A stretch of DNA of 37,723 nt, taken from assembly GCA_016744435.1 (NCBI GenBank), contig JADGEJ010000035.1, positions 1 to 37,723 of the forward strand. The letters are read 5' to 3'. Positions within the stretch are counted from its first letter, which is position 1. Each line of letters opens with the position of its first letter. This DNA comes from Lentibacter sp. GTDB taxonomy: Bacteria; Pseudomonadota; Alphaproteobacteria; Rhodobacterales; Rhodobacteraceae. The position numbers were made by a program, and so were the translations under genes. This document shows positions 1 to 7,093 of the stretch, piece by piece. Under the pieces are notes generated by a model, which made no database searches, had not been told where the DNA came from, and saw nothing but the letters and a program-made list of their open reading frames with translations.

Positions 1-12
1 TTTTCCTTACCT

Positions 13-216
13 TCAGTTCACCACGATGAACTCGTTGGCCGTATCGTTGAAAAACGCGCGGGCTTGGAAGCCGAGGGAGCCGTCGACGACTTGGGTGATT
101 TCGGTGTAGGTGCCATTCGCGCCCGCGCTGACATTGGGGGTGGTAGATACTTCATCATAAGTCTGCTTAGAAATTTGTGCATAGGCATCCAGCAATATCG
201 GATTTGGAATAGTCAT
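13..216 (-). CDS. 67-residue mini-protein, copy 1 (lipase-like N-terminal fragment)
   Basis: The ATG at 216 follows a GAGAAG ribosome site; a TTG 15 bases upstream is less likely. The product has no signal peptide. It starts MTIPNPILLDAYAQISKQTY and ends GFQARAFFNDTANEFIVVN. The end resembles the strand that leads into the RGT motif of lipase_3/Mbeg1-like alpha/beta hydrolases, but the protein stops exactly there, so no catalytic residues are present. The last 40 residues are identical to those of the copy at 638-841, including the stop position, so the short form predates the duplication. It lies 11 bases downstream of a lipoprotein gene and is probably co-transcribed with it. Function is unknown. 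It could be a residual effector leader or a genuine small protein; the hydrolase resemblance is inference. Confidence 0.65.
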   Translation of the reverse strand: MTIPNPILLDAYAQISKQTYDEVSTTPNVSAGANGTYTEITQVVDGSLGFQARAFFNDTANEFIVVN

Positions 217-227
217 ATTCTTCTCTT

Positions 228-563
228 TCAATTAAGTGACATATATTCAGTTATTGGTTGCCCGCCCGGAGCCATGATTTTCGACGGATGCGGCCGCGGT
301 ATACCTGGACTGTAGTAAGACAGATATGCTGCAGAGCTTGGGAGGCCCCCTGGCCACCAACACGTCATATACTGACTGGCCTTGCCTTCGTTGAAGACAT
401 CACAAGAGAAACGGCCTTTGCGCAGCTTCGGCAAATGCCGCGCGGGGATGCTCGTCGGCGGGTTGGCTTTGAGCGCCAGATAAACCGGATCATTCGCCAC
501 ACTCTGCGCGCAGGCTGAAAGGCTGAGGGCGGCGGTAATAGTTATTATAGAAATAAGTCGCAT
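228..563 (-). CDS. Small outer-membrane-type lipoprotein, copy 1
   Basis: The preferred start is the ATG at 563, preceded by GGGAA. The longer reading frame up to 614 adds residues with no signal character. The 111-residue product has a lipoprotein signal peptide with lipobox LSAC at about residues 14-17. A mature domain follows with NDPVYLALKANPPTSIPARH, two cysteines (FSCDVF, MTCWWP) and a proline-rich tail ending EYMSLN. Its first 80 residues closely match the lipoprotein at 854-1189, while the tails differ. The pairing with the mini-gene just downstream is repeated. In a locus with Hint effectors, a duplicated periplasmic lipoprotein with a variable tail fits an immunity protein; this is inference from context only. 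Confidence 0.75.
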   Translation of the reverse strand: MRLISIITITAALSLSACAQSVANDPVYLALKANPPTSIPARHLPKLRKGRFSCDVFNEGKASQYMTCWWPGGLPSSAAYLSYYSPGIPRPHPSKIMAPGGQPITEYMSLN

Positions 564-637
564 ATGAGTTCCCATGTTCGTTTTGTGCCATTCGTAATGA
601 CTGAACTTCTCCAAGAAAAGTTAGGTTTTCCTTACCT

Positions 638-841
638 TCAGTTCACCACGATGAACTCGTTGGCCGTATCGTTGAAAAACGCGCGGGCTTGGAAGCCGAG
701 GGAGCCGTCGACGACTTGGGTGATCTCGGTGTAGGTGCCATTCGCGCCCGCGCTGACATTGGGCGTGGTTGCGTCTTGATCGTATGTACGTTGCGCAATG
801 TTGGCGTAAGCGTCTAAAATTACTGCATTGGTAATGGTCAT
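638..841 (-). CDS. 67-residue mini-protein, copy 2 (lipase-like N-terminal fragment)
   Basis: This is the paralogue of the gene at 13-216 and has the same length. It starts MTITNAVILDAYANIAQRTY, and its last 40 residues are identical to the other copy (SAGANGTYTEITQ through NEFIVVN). The start is the ATG at 841, twelve bases after the preceding lipoprotein stop. Residues 1-27 differ between copies while the C-terminal 40 are identical even at DNA level apart from one base. That suggests recent gene conversion or selection on that segment. No signal peptide, membrane segment or catalytic motif is visible. Function unknown. Confidence 0.65.
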   Translation of the reverse strand: MTITNAVILDAYANIAQRTYDQDATTPNVSAGANGTYTEITQVVDGSLGFQARAFFNDTANEFIVVN

Positions 842-853
842 TGTTTGACGTCC

Positions 854-1189
854 TCAATTAATTTGTAAGTATTTGCTTATAGTAGCTCCACCCGGTGCTC
901 CGATTCTCTCCGGGCTAGGTTTGCGCAGCCCGCTTGGATAATATGTGAGTTTTGCTACGTGTGGAACTGAGCCACCAGCAGGCCACCAACACGTCATATA
1001 CTGGCTGGCTTTGCCCTCATTGAAGACATCACAAGAGAAGCGGTCTTTACGCAGTTTCGGCAGATGTCGCGCGGGGATGCTTGTCGGCGGGTTGGCTTTG
1101 AGCGCAAGGTAAACCGGATCATTCGCCACACTCTGCGCGCAGGCTGAGAGGCCGAGGGCGGCGATAAGGATGACAGAAAGATGTCGCAT
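854..1189 (-). CDS. Small outer-membrane-type lipoprotein, copy 2
   Basis: The ATG at 1189 has a GGAG ribosome site seven bases upstream, so the longer frame reaching 1240 is not used. The signal peptide MRHLSVILIAALGLSAC ends in a lipobox. The mature part repeats the motifs of copy 1 (KANPPTSIPARHLPKLRK, FSCDVFNEGKASQYMTCWWP), then diverges after about residue 77 (AGGSVPHVAKLTYYPSG... ISKYLQIN). The two cysteines are kept and could form a periplasmic disulfide. It is the first gene after the Hint gene at 1267-2511, the position usual for an immunity gene behind a toxin. Role inferred, not shown. Confidence 0.75.
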   Translation of the reverse strand: MRHLSVILIAALGLSACAQSVANDPVYLALKANPPTSIPARHLPKLRKDRFSCDVFNEGKASQYMTCWWPAGGSVPHVAKLTYYPSGLRKPSPERIGAPGGATISKYLQIN

Positions 1190-1266
1190 ATAAACTCCAT
1201 GTTCGTTTGTTGCCACTTTAAGCGACTGGACAGTTCTCAAAAAGCCTGGTTTTCCTTACCCTCAAC

Positions 1267-2511
1267 TTAGGCCGTGAGCCGCATGCAATCGGCGACATAG
1301 TTGTGGTGGGTGCGGACTTCAAAGTTGTAGGTCTGCCAGCCTGCTTCGACTTGCTCTTTGAAAACGGTGTTTCCTTGAAAGGCGATGGTTTTGGTTTGGG
1401 CTTGCTCGAACATCTCAGCGGTTTCGGCGGAGTAGGCGATCACTTCACCCGTGGCTTCCACAATAGAACAATCCGTGTCAGTCAGGCGAACCGTCCCGCC
1501 CCCCAACCGCAGCATATGCCCGATCTCCATGTAGTCACCCGTCTCGGTGAGGAAACGGTGACCGGGTGTTGAAACAAGCGGTTCCCGCCCATCTTCAAAC
1601 ATGAGCCGCACAAACGCCTGTGTGGTGTTGGTGAAGAGTTTGTCAACCACACCCGGAACAGCCCTGCCCGTCGCATCATGCGTCAAGACAATGTCTGACT
1701 GGGTGATCTGTTCGATGGGTTTGATTGTGCCACCCCAGAGGTGGATCAAAGTACCGGCAGGAAAACAGTCATTTCCATTTTGACCAAAGGCTCCTTGGTA
1801 AAACTCTGGGGCACCATTTGTTTGATGTATCACCCACTCTGTAAGTTCGCCTGATGCTCCAGGAGTATTGGCCTGCCATTCACTGATTAGATATGCTTCA
1901 GCGAAACTTGTGCCATAAGAAATTTGATCCAAAGTCAAAACTAGTGACTGCCCGTTTATGATTGTTCCCACATGGGAATTCTGCTGATCAATCGCTCCAT
2001 TTTCATCCACTTCAACATAATATAGTAACTCGCCCTCGATGTTGATGTTAAAATTTTGAGCGTTTCCACCTGATTGAGCCAAAAGATAAGCGGTCAAAAA
2101 TTCCGCAACGATACCACGGTTGTTGTCCAAACCGTCAAGCCAAGATAAATTGCCATCATAGACTTCGGGATTTGGTGACTCCAATGTTCCAATAACATTG
2201 TATCCTCCTGATGCTCTCCCCGTCACTATACCGTCAAAAACGATCTCCATGTTGCCATATAAAAATTGGTCATTAAAACTTGACTCTTCGAAAACCGTCA
2301 GTCCGGCATTTCCTGAGATTGGGCCGACTGAGATTGTGTTAGCTGTGCCCGAGACAGAAGCTCCTGCCTCAGTAATTGCTGAGAAATCTGTGAGGTTGGC
2401 AGGAATATTGATCGATGCAATGTGCGTGCTGAGGTCCGCCCCGCTACCTGATACAAAATGCAGATAACCATCTACAGTCGAAATCGCTTCAAAAATTTCT
2501 TGTTGAATCAC
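1267..2511 (-). CDS. Hint-domain protein without a C-terminal toxin tip
   Basis: About residues 1-265 form a secreted-type, Asn/Gly/Ser-rich domain I do not recognise. It is followed by a Hint (hedgehog/intein) self-splicing domain of about 150 residues. The first catalytic cysteine is in NDCFPAGTLIHLWGG, the block-B TPGH is in LVSTPGHRFLTE, and the C-terminal block is YNFEVRTHHNYVADC. The protein ends six residues later, where polymorphic toxins of this type normally continue into a toxin domain. The chosen start is the GTG at 2511, which overlaps the TGA of the upstream gene (GTGA) and follows AAGAAAG. A reading frame extends to an upstream ATG at 2544 but would overlap more. A Hint domain usually cleaves off what follows, so its role here is unclear: a displaced-toxin remnant, or N-terminal processing. 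Confidence 0.8.
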   Translation of the reverse strand: MIQQEIFEAISTVDGYLHFVSGSGADLSTHIASINIPANLTDFSAITEAGASVSGTANTISVGPISGNAGLTVFEESSFNDQFLYGNMEIVFDGIVTGRASGGYNVIGTLESPNPEVYDGNLSWLDGLDNNRGIVAEFLTAYLLAQSGGNAQNFNINIEGELLYYVEVDENGAIDQQNSHVGTIINGQSLVLTLDQISYGTSFAEAYLISEWQANTPGASGELTEWVIHQTNGAPEFYQGAFGQNGNDCFPAGTLIHLWGGTIKPIEQITQSDIVLTHDATGRAVPGVVDKLFTNTTQAFVRLMFEDGREPLVSTPGHRFLTETGDYMEIGHMLRLGGGTVRLTDTDCSIVEATGEVIAYSAETAEMFEQAQTKTIAFQGNTVFKEQVEAGWQTYNFEVRTHHNYVADCMRLTA

Positions 2512-2903
2512 TTTCTTACTCCATCTCTTTTGATAAATACGCACGCAAAATCTGGATCAAAGGCCTCGGAAAGGCCCCCTTTACAGGAGTATTGAGCAGT
2601 GTACTCTCTCCTTTTTCCGCATGCCTGAATTGAATAGTGGATGTATCGGGTGCTTTCAGTGTCAAACGTCATCTGGGGCCCACTAATGCTATGCACCGTT
2701 ATAATTTTGGAAAGCATGGCGTATGCTTGATGCACTTCTATTTGAAATCGGTTCGAAACATGCACTGATAACTCTTTTGATAGAGCTGATTTTGCCCGCT
2801 CTTTTGATGAATCGAGGCAGTCTGGTTTCCCGTGCCAGAGCAACAAAAATGTGATGACGGCCACTGCCACTGAGCCGAGAACGAAAACTAGAAAATACTT
2901 CAT
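2508..2903 (-). CDS. Single-helix periplasmic-facing protein between two Hint genes
   Basis: The ATG at 2903 overlaps the stop of the upstream Hint/RTX gene as ATGA, and its own TGA overlaps the next GTG. All three genes are therefore translationally coupled. The 131-residue product has one N-terminal membrane segment (MKYFLVFVLGSVAVAVITFL) without a cleavage site. The rest is a soluble domain with four cysteines (about residues 30, 94, 105 and 120), presumably periplasmic. I do not recognise the family. The position between two effector-like genes and the membrane anchor fit an immunity protein against a periplasm-acting effector, which is inference. Confidence 0.75.
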   Translation of the reverse strand: MKYFLVFVLGSVAVAVITFLLLWHGKPDCLDSSKERAKSALSKELSVHVSNRFQIEVHQAYAMLSKIITVHSISGPQMTFDTESTRYIHYSIQACGKRREYTAQYSCKGGLSEAFDPDFACVFIKRDGVRK

Positions 2904-4327
2904 GCAACCTCTTGCTTCAAAACGTGTAACTGATTGTTTGTTTTGTTTGAATTGTCCCAAGGTTGTTTCATCTCTATATTTTCTTTAGGCAATGCCTTGT
3001 CTTGGAAGGCGATGGTCTGTGCTTGCTCGAACATCTCGGCCGTCACAGCGGAGTATGCGATCACCTCGCCTGTGGCTTCTATGATAGAGCCGTCGGTGTC
3101 AGTCAGCCGCACAGAACCGCCCCCCAACCGCAGCATATGGCCGATCTCCATGTAGTCACCCGTCTCGGTGAGAAAACGGTGACCGGGGGTGGTAACGAGG
3201 TCTTCGCGGCCGTCGTTGAACGACAACCGCACAAACTCAGACGTCGTGTTGCTAAACAACTTGTCGACGATGCCCGGCACAGCTTTACCGCTCGCATCGT
3301 GCGTTAGAACGATGTCAGACTGGGTGATCGCTTCGATGGGTTTGGATGTGCCATCAAAGAGTGTGATTAATGTTCTACCTGAGAAACACTGATCGGTGAA
3401 GCCGCCAAAAATGACACTTTCAACGTTGTAGAGTGTATCAACCTCTCCAGTGTTGACGTTGGTGTATGCAAAGCCGCCGTCAACCAGAGCCTCAATCGTC
3501 CAATCTTCTTGGTCGCCCAATAATATTACTGTGTCAGGATCAAGTGTGCTGTTTTGGGTGGTTTCACTGTCCGCCTCTGACCATGCGCCATTGCCGCCGT
3601 ATACAGTATCACTCCCTAAGCCAGGCCGAATAATGTCTCGTCCGCCATAGGTATAAATAACATCATCGCCTAGGTCGCCGCCTATTATATCCACAGCTTC
3701 TCCAGCGTGAATGGTATCGTTCATAGAGGTGCCGTTCACCTGTAATTCTATTCTGGGCACATCATAGGAGACATCATTTTCTTGTACTGAATCCGTCAAG
3801 ACATTTAGGCCAGCACCAGGAAAAATTGGTGCCCCAGGTAGCGGCAGCCCAATAAGTGGGGGGAAGCCTGACGGGCGAACTTGATCGACGAGGGAAGATA
3901 CATCCTGGAAGCCCATAGCCTCCAAAACGGTTGTCGCATAGCTATTGCTGTTTTGAGTCGTATTGTAGTTGATGTTTGAACCGTTTGCGCGAAAGGATTC
4001 GTGTATCTGTATTGCTAGCTCCCACATGCTTTCAGCTGTCGCACCAGTTGGTAGATTAAGCTCAATTCTATTATAAAAAAATGGATTTAGAATCGATCCA
4101 CTTACAGAAACGTAATCCGTGTTGTCTCCCCCGTGTGGCCGCCAAGTATCGGGGTTATCCGCGTCCAGAACGTCGGTGTAGTCCCAGGTTCCAAAGACTA
4201 GGTTACTTGGTGCTTGAACTTCGACTTCATACCATTCGCCATTGTCGGTTTTGTAGACAATCTGTAAATGTGCTGCACTATTTCCCAGAGCAAAAATTCC
4301 ATTAGCTGCTAAATAAAGTGTTCCCAT
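2900..4327 (-). CDS. RTX-like repeat and truncated Hint protein
   Basis: The product has 475 residues. About residues 1-190 form an unrecognised domain with a striking NSNSYATTVLEAMG motif preceded by a conserved His (IHESF). That arrangement recalls papain-like peptidase or amidase folds, but this is only inference. Residues about 205-250 carry glycine/aspartate repeats of RTX type (GGDLGDD, GGRDIIRPGLGSD), suggesting calcium-dependent folding and type I secretion. A Hint domain follows: catalytic Cys in DQCFSGRTLITLFDG and TPGH in LVTTPGHRFLTE. The sequence after IAFQ diverges, so the C-terminal V-x-x-HHNYVAD block of the sister protein is missing and replaced by MKQPWDNSNK...LKQEVA. Self-cleavage at the C-terminal side is therefore unlikely. 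No signal peptide is visible. It starts 9 bases after the 182-residue gene. Confidence 0.8.
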   Translation of the reverse strand: MGTLYLAANGIFALGNSAAHLQIVYKTDNGEWYEVEVQAPSNLVFGTWDYTDVLDADNPDTWRPHGGDNTDYVSVSGSILNPFFYNRIELNLPTGATAESMWELAIQIHESFRANGSNINYNTTQNSNSYATTVLEAMGFQDVSSLVDQVRPSGFPPLIGLPLPGAPIFPGAGLNVLTDSVQENDVSYDVPRIELQVNGTSMNDTIHAGEAVDIIGGDLGDDVIYTYGGRDIIRPGLGSDTVYGGNGAWSEADSETTQNSTLDPDTVILLGDQEDWTIEALVDGGFAYTNVNTGEVDTLYNVESVIFGGFTDQCFSGRTLITLFDGTSKPIEAITQSDIVLTHDASGKAVPGIVDKLFSNTTSEFVRLSFNDGREDLVTTPGHRFLTETGDYMEIGHMLRLGGGSVRLTDTDGSIIEATGEVIAYSAVTAEMFEQAQTIAFQDKALPKENIEMKQPWDNSNKTNNQLHVLKQEVA

Positions 4328-4336
4328 TTTGCTCTC

Positions 4337-4885
4337 CTATTGCATGTTAACCAAAACTGATATGTTGCCGACCCGATGATCCGGAGTGATCCAGATTTCC
4401 AAATGTGCGCTACGCGGTTTCCACCAAAAAAACGGAAGTATGCCCGACTTGTAGAGCGTAAGTTCCTCAATGCTTATGAGATCAATTCGCAATGCGGTTC
4501 TTCGAGATGTTTTGTCCGACGGAATAGCATATCTGTAGTCAAAACCGTGACCGTTCCGCGCAACCCATTCTTCTAGATTTGTGAAATCCCGAAAATAGTC
4601 CGCCGCCCAGTACCCGCAAAAAACGATCTCACTCGCGTGCTCAAATGCCGCCCAGTTTAAGTCTCTTCGACCATCGAAGCGGCCACTACGCTCCAAACAA
4701 GATTCGATATTTGGAAAACGCATTAAAGCTTCGACATGATTATTACCAAGTGTGATCGTTTTCGGAAATATACCTTCCGCGATTTGATCGGTAGCCTGTT
4801 GACGCGTGATCTCAGCCGCGCCAGGTAGAGCCAGCAAACAAACTATGATCACTGACACCCAAAGCTTGATAATTGACTTAGTCAC
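4337..4885 (-). CDS. Secreted protein of unknown function, first gene of the Hint cluster
   Basis: The 182-residue product has a clear Sec signal peptide ending PGAAE at about residue 25. Two cysteines in the mature part (ESCLERSGRF, IVFCGYW) may pair. The sequence is rich in aromatic residues (GYWAADYFRDF, FFWWKPRSAHLEIW). I do not recognise a family. It lies 9 bases upstream of the Hint/RTX gene and is probably the promoter-proximal gene of the minus-strand cluster. The region before it (4886-4950) runs directly into the IS remnant, so the original promoter may have been disturbed. It could be another immunity protein or a secreted effector. Confidence 0.7.
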   Translation of the reverse strand: MTKSIIKLWVSVIIVCLLALPGAAEITRQQATDQIAEGIFPKTITLGNNHVEALMRFPNIESCLERSGRFDGRRDLNWAAFEHASEIVFCGYWAADYFRDFTNLEEWVARNGHGFDYRYAIPSDKTSRRTALRIDLISIEELTLYKSGILPFFWWKPRSAHLEIWITPDHRVGNISVLVNMQ

Positions 4886-4949
4886 TTCATGAACTCCAAA
4901 GTTCTTAGTTAAGAAATAGAAACGTCATGAGATAGCTATTCTCATGGTA

Positions 4950-5780
4950 ATCCCCCCGTTTGTGGGGCTGTTTGAAACTAGAACTACGCGGCCATTTTGT
5001 ATTGGTTCAGTTTCATAGCGGGCGTTACACCGCCGATGCCCATGTTGGGGCGATCATTATTGTATGTCCATAGCCATTGTGTAGCGTATTCTTGCACCTC
5101 CTGAATGCTGTGAAAGATATTCACCCCAAGCCATTCATTCCGCACCGTACGATTGTACCGCTCAATATACGCGTTCTGTTGCGGCTTGCCCGGCTGGATG
5201 TAACACAGGGTGATATGGTGCTTTGAGGCCCATTCGACCAGCTTGGAACTGACGTACTCGGGGCCATTATCCACGCGTATCATCGCGGGCTTTCCGCGCC
5301 ATTGGATGACTTGATTAAGACTGCGCACAACCCGTGCCGCAGGCAGCGAGAAGTCCACATCGATAGCCAATCCCTCGCGGTTAAAATCGTCTATGATGTT
5401 CAATGTCCTGAACGATTTTCCGTTCCACAACTGGTCTGCCATAAAGTCCATAGACCACACTTGGTTTGGTTGATCTGGCACTGACAACGGATCGGGGCGC
5501 TCACGTTTCAAGCGTTTACGGGGTTTGATGCGCAGATTCAGTTCCAGTTCGCAGTAAATACGGCGAACCCGTTTGTGGTTCCATTTGAAGCCCTTAATGT
5601 TGCGCAAATACAGATAGCATAACCCAAAGCCCCAGTTCTTGCGGGCCTTGGTCAAGGCAATCAGCCAATCCTCGATTTCTTCGTTCTCGTCAGCCAACAG
5701 GGGCACATACCGAAAGCACCGCTGGCTGATCGAGAAAGCACGGCACGCCAAAGCAACGCTAACGAAATTAGTATCACACC
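4950..5780 (-). mobile_element. Truncated IS3-family element (3' part only)
   Basis: Only the orfB region and the downstream end are left. The right-hand limit is approximate: past the transposase stop there is a C-rich/G-rich hairpin (tcccccc...gtgggg, 4951-4967), typical of an IS end. At 5770-5785 the transposase frame breaks off inside the text of an unrelated gene, with no orfA and no opposite terminal repeat. This is a deletion remnant, not a mobile copy. Confidence 0.7.
4984..5751 (-). pseudogene. IS3-family transposase OrfB, N-terminally truncated
   Basis: A 255-residue remnant of an IS3-family (IS407-like) integrase-type transposase. It begins inside the N-terminal helical part ([15 protein letters not shown]) with the HTH_21 segment ([16 protein letters not shown]). 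A complete DDE core follows: first Asp in [10 protein letters not shown], second in IRVDNGPEY, Glu in [11 protein letters not shown]. The end is the usual [13 protein letters not shown]. In frame the reading continues a little upstream (CDTNFVSV) before it merges with foreign sequence. OrfA and the first part of OrfB, needed for DNA binding and frameshifted expression, are absent, so it is presumably inactive. The catalytic core itself looks undamaged, so decay is recent or limited. Confidence 0.85.
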
Positions 5781-6239
5781 ATGCGCTACAAGTTGCCGTA
5801 ACCCGTCAAATAGCGTCGCCAAACCCTGCTCTCGTTTATCCTGACTTTGTCGAAAGTATGGGGAAGAGTCTGGGCCAATACGTTCAATGACTTCGATTGC
5901 TCGCCTTAGCTGGGACATTGGGTCCGCCGTGCCTGGCAAAGAGCTCTTATGTTCCCAAAGCTTTATAATCAAATCGACCGCATCTCGCTTGGCTTTTGAC
6001 TGAGTATCATCGGAATTCTTAGCTTCCTCTATCAATGAAGCAAGATGATGAGCCATCCATTTTCCTAGGGTGTCGACTCCATCAGTCGCTCCCAGCTCTG
6101 ACACGATCCGTTCCCCAAGCGCCAATACTTTGTTCGGCTCCGTTAATGCGTCCAGATCGCTCGAGGAGTAGTATTCGTTCGTAGGTTGCCGTCCCCTTTG
6201 TTTCCTCAAAAACGTTTTGTTTTCCTTGGCTTTTGTCAC
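5770..6239 (-). pseudogene. Hypothetical gene cut at its 3' end by the IS remnant
   Basis: The frame opens with GTG at 6239 and reads a helical, charged protein (SSSDLDALTEPNKVLALGER, GVDTLGKWMAHHLASLIEEA, DAVDLIIKLWEHKSSLPG). After about residue 155 (LVAHGVILI) it runs into IS sequence in the wrong frame, so the natural C-terminus is lost. I know similar 'KLWE..SLPG' small proteins only as hypothetical partners of larger ATPase or defence-like genes. That link comes from memory and is not shown here. It overlaps another coding-looking frame at 6082-6380 on the same strand. Confidence 0.55.
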
Positions 6240-6380
6240 GTCTCGTAATTCCTATATCTGCAATAATGTCCATTTTTTGAGCTTGAAGAAAATCAGACAA
6301 AGCGTCTTTTTTAATCAAAAGCCGATGTCCCGAACTCACAACGCTTTCGCCCAAGTATCGGTTCTGTCTATCGGCTCCTT
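6082..6380 (-). pseudogene. C-terminal remnant of an unknown gene, overlapping the next gene
   Basis: Reading from about 6380 leftwards, this frame gives a protein-like sequence (GHRLLIKKDALSDFLQAQKM, IIADIGITRRDK, ATYERILLLERSGRI) and stops at 6082. To the right of 6380 the same frame is only the antisense of the transposase remnant, so the 5' part of the gene is missing. It overlaps the next gene by up to 155 bases in a different frame. One of the two frames may really end or start earlier because of a frameshift. Function unknown. Confidence 0.4.
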
Positions 6381-6391
6381 TACGCGTCGTT

Positions 6392-7093
6392 ATGAACGGC
6401 AGTGCTGATGAAACTGTCCGTGTCCTCGAAATGGCAACCCGCGAAAAGACGGCAATATCAGATGCCGTTGGCACCACCTTCGATTGGGTTGAAGGGGGCG
6501 GGTTTTCAATGGTCGTGTCGGATCAGGGTAGCGAATTTGCAAATGATCGGTACGAAACCGCTGTGCTGGCCGCGCTAGCTGCTTATGAGAGGAACCCTGC
6601 AGCGGCCCCTTCCTTAAGGGGTGCCAATGAACGACTGTTCGGAGTTTTTTCAACCAAATTGACGCCAATGATGAGTGGTCGGACGTTTGGGAACATTTTC
6701 GAACGGGGCGATGTCGACCCGGCTTCCTCGGCGGCGTTAACACCTGAACAGCTTTTGCGCATCTTGATTTGGTATGTTGTCGATATCTATCACAGGACCC
6801 CTCATTCTGGCATTGGCTACACGGCCCCATCAGTCAAATGGGCAGAACTCACCAAAGAAGTTGGGACAACCGCACCGCCAGATGGCTATCGGATGCGTGC
6901 GGCTTTTGGAGAAGCGCTTACTCGTCAAGTCGACGGGACAGGCGTTCTTGTGAATGGGATTCGATACACCAGCCCCAAACTCAGGAAGTTTTTCGTTGAT
7001 CACTATATGTGTGACGTCAACCTGCGTATGCACGCGCCTGCCGTGCATCGACGAAGCGTTCTCGACAAGCACTTGTTGCCGCCGGGCTGTTGA
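6392..7093 (+). pseudogene. Tn7/Mu-type DDE transposase, C-terminal remnant
   Basis: The frame covers the second catalytic Asp (VVSDQGSEFAND), the Glu segment (RGANERLFGVF), the linker WYVVDIYHRTPHSGIGYTAP and a Mu-transposase-C-like beta domain (VNGIRYTSPKLRKFF). This is the order seen in TnsB/TniA-type proteins. The N-terminal DNA-binding domains and the first catalytic Asp are absent. In-frame codons before the ATG continue a few residues (APLRVV) and then become unrelated. After about 7012 the frame leaves the homologous text and ends with a junk tail (MHAPAVHRRS). The companion ATPase gene (TniB/TnsC) is missing. An inactive remnant. Confidence 0.7.

Larger units (their letters stand above)
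1..1249. repeat. Tandem duplication of a ~625-bp lipoprotein/mini-protein unit
   Basis: Two successive units, about 1-625 and 626-1249, each start with the bases ttttccttacc. The same bases recur at 1250, just after the stop of the Hint gene read from the right. Both units carry a 111-residue lipoprotein gene and a 67-residue mini-gene in the same order and spacing. The first 130 bases of each unit are almost identical, with one visible difference (gatttcgg versus gatctcgg). The central part of the lipoprotein gene is also nearly identical, while the lipoprotein 3' ends have diverged strongly. This is gene duplication with patchwork divergence. More copies may lie left of the window. Confidence 0.9.

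Noticed and set aside
1267-4327. Inteins interrupting a host gene
   Set aside because: The Hint domains sit at the C-terminus of secreted-type proteins, with no homing endonuclease and no C-terminal extein.
6390-6830. 146-residue minus-strand frame
   Set aside because: Antisense to the DDE transposase remnant, whose Asp and Glu motifs are clear.
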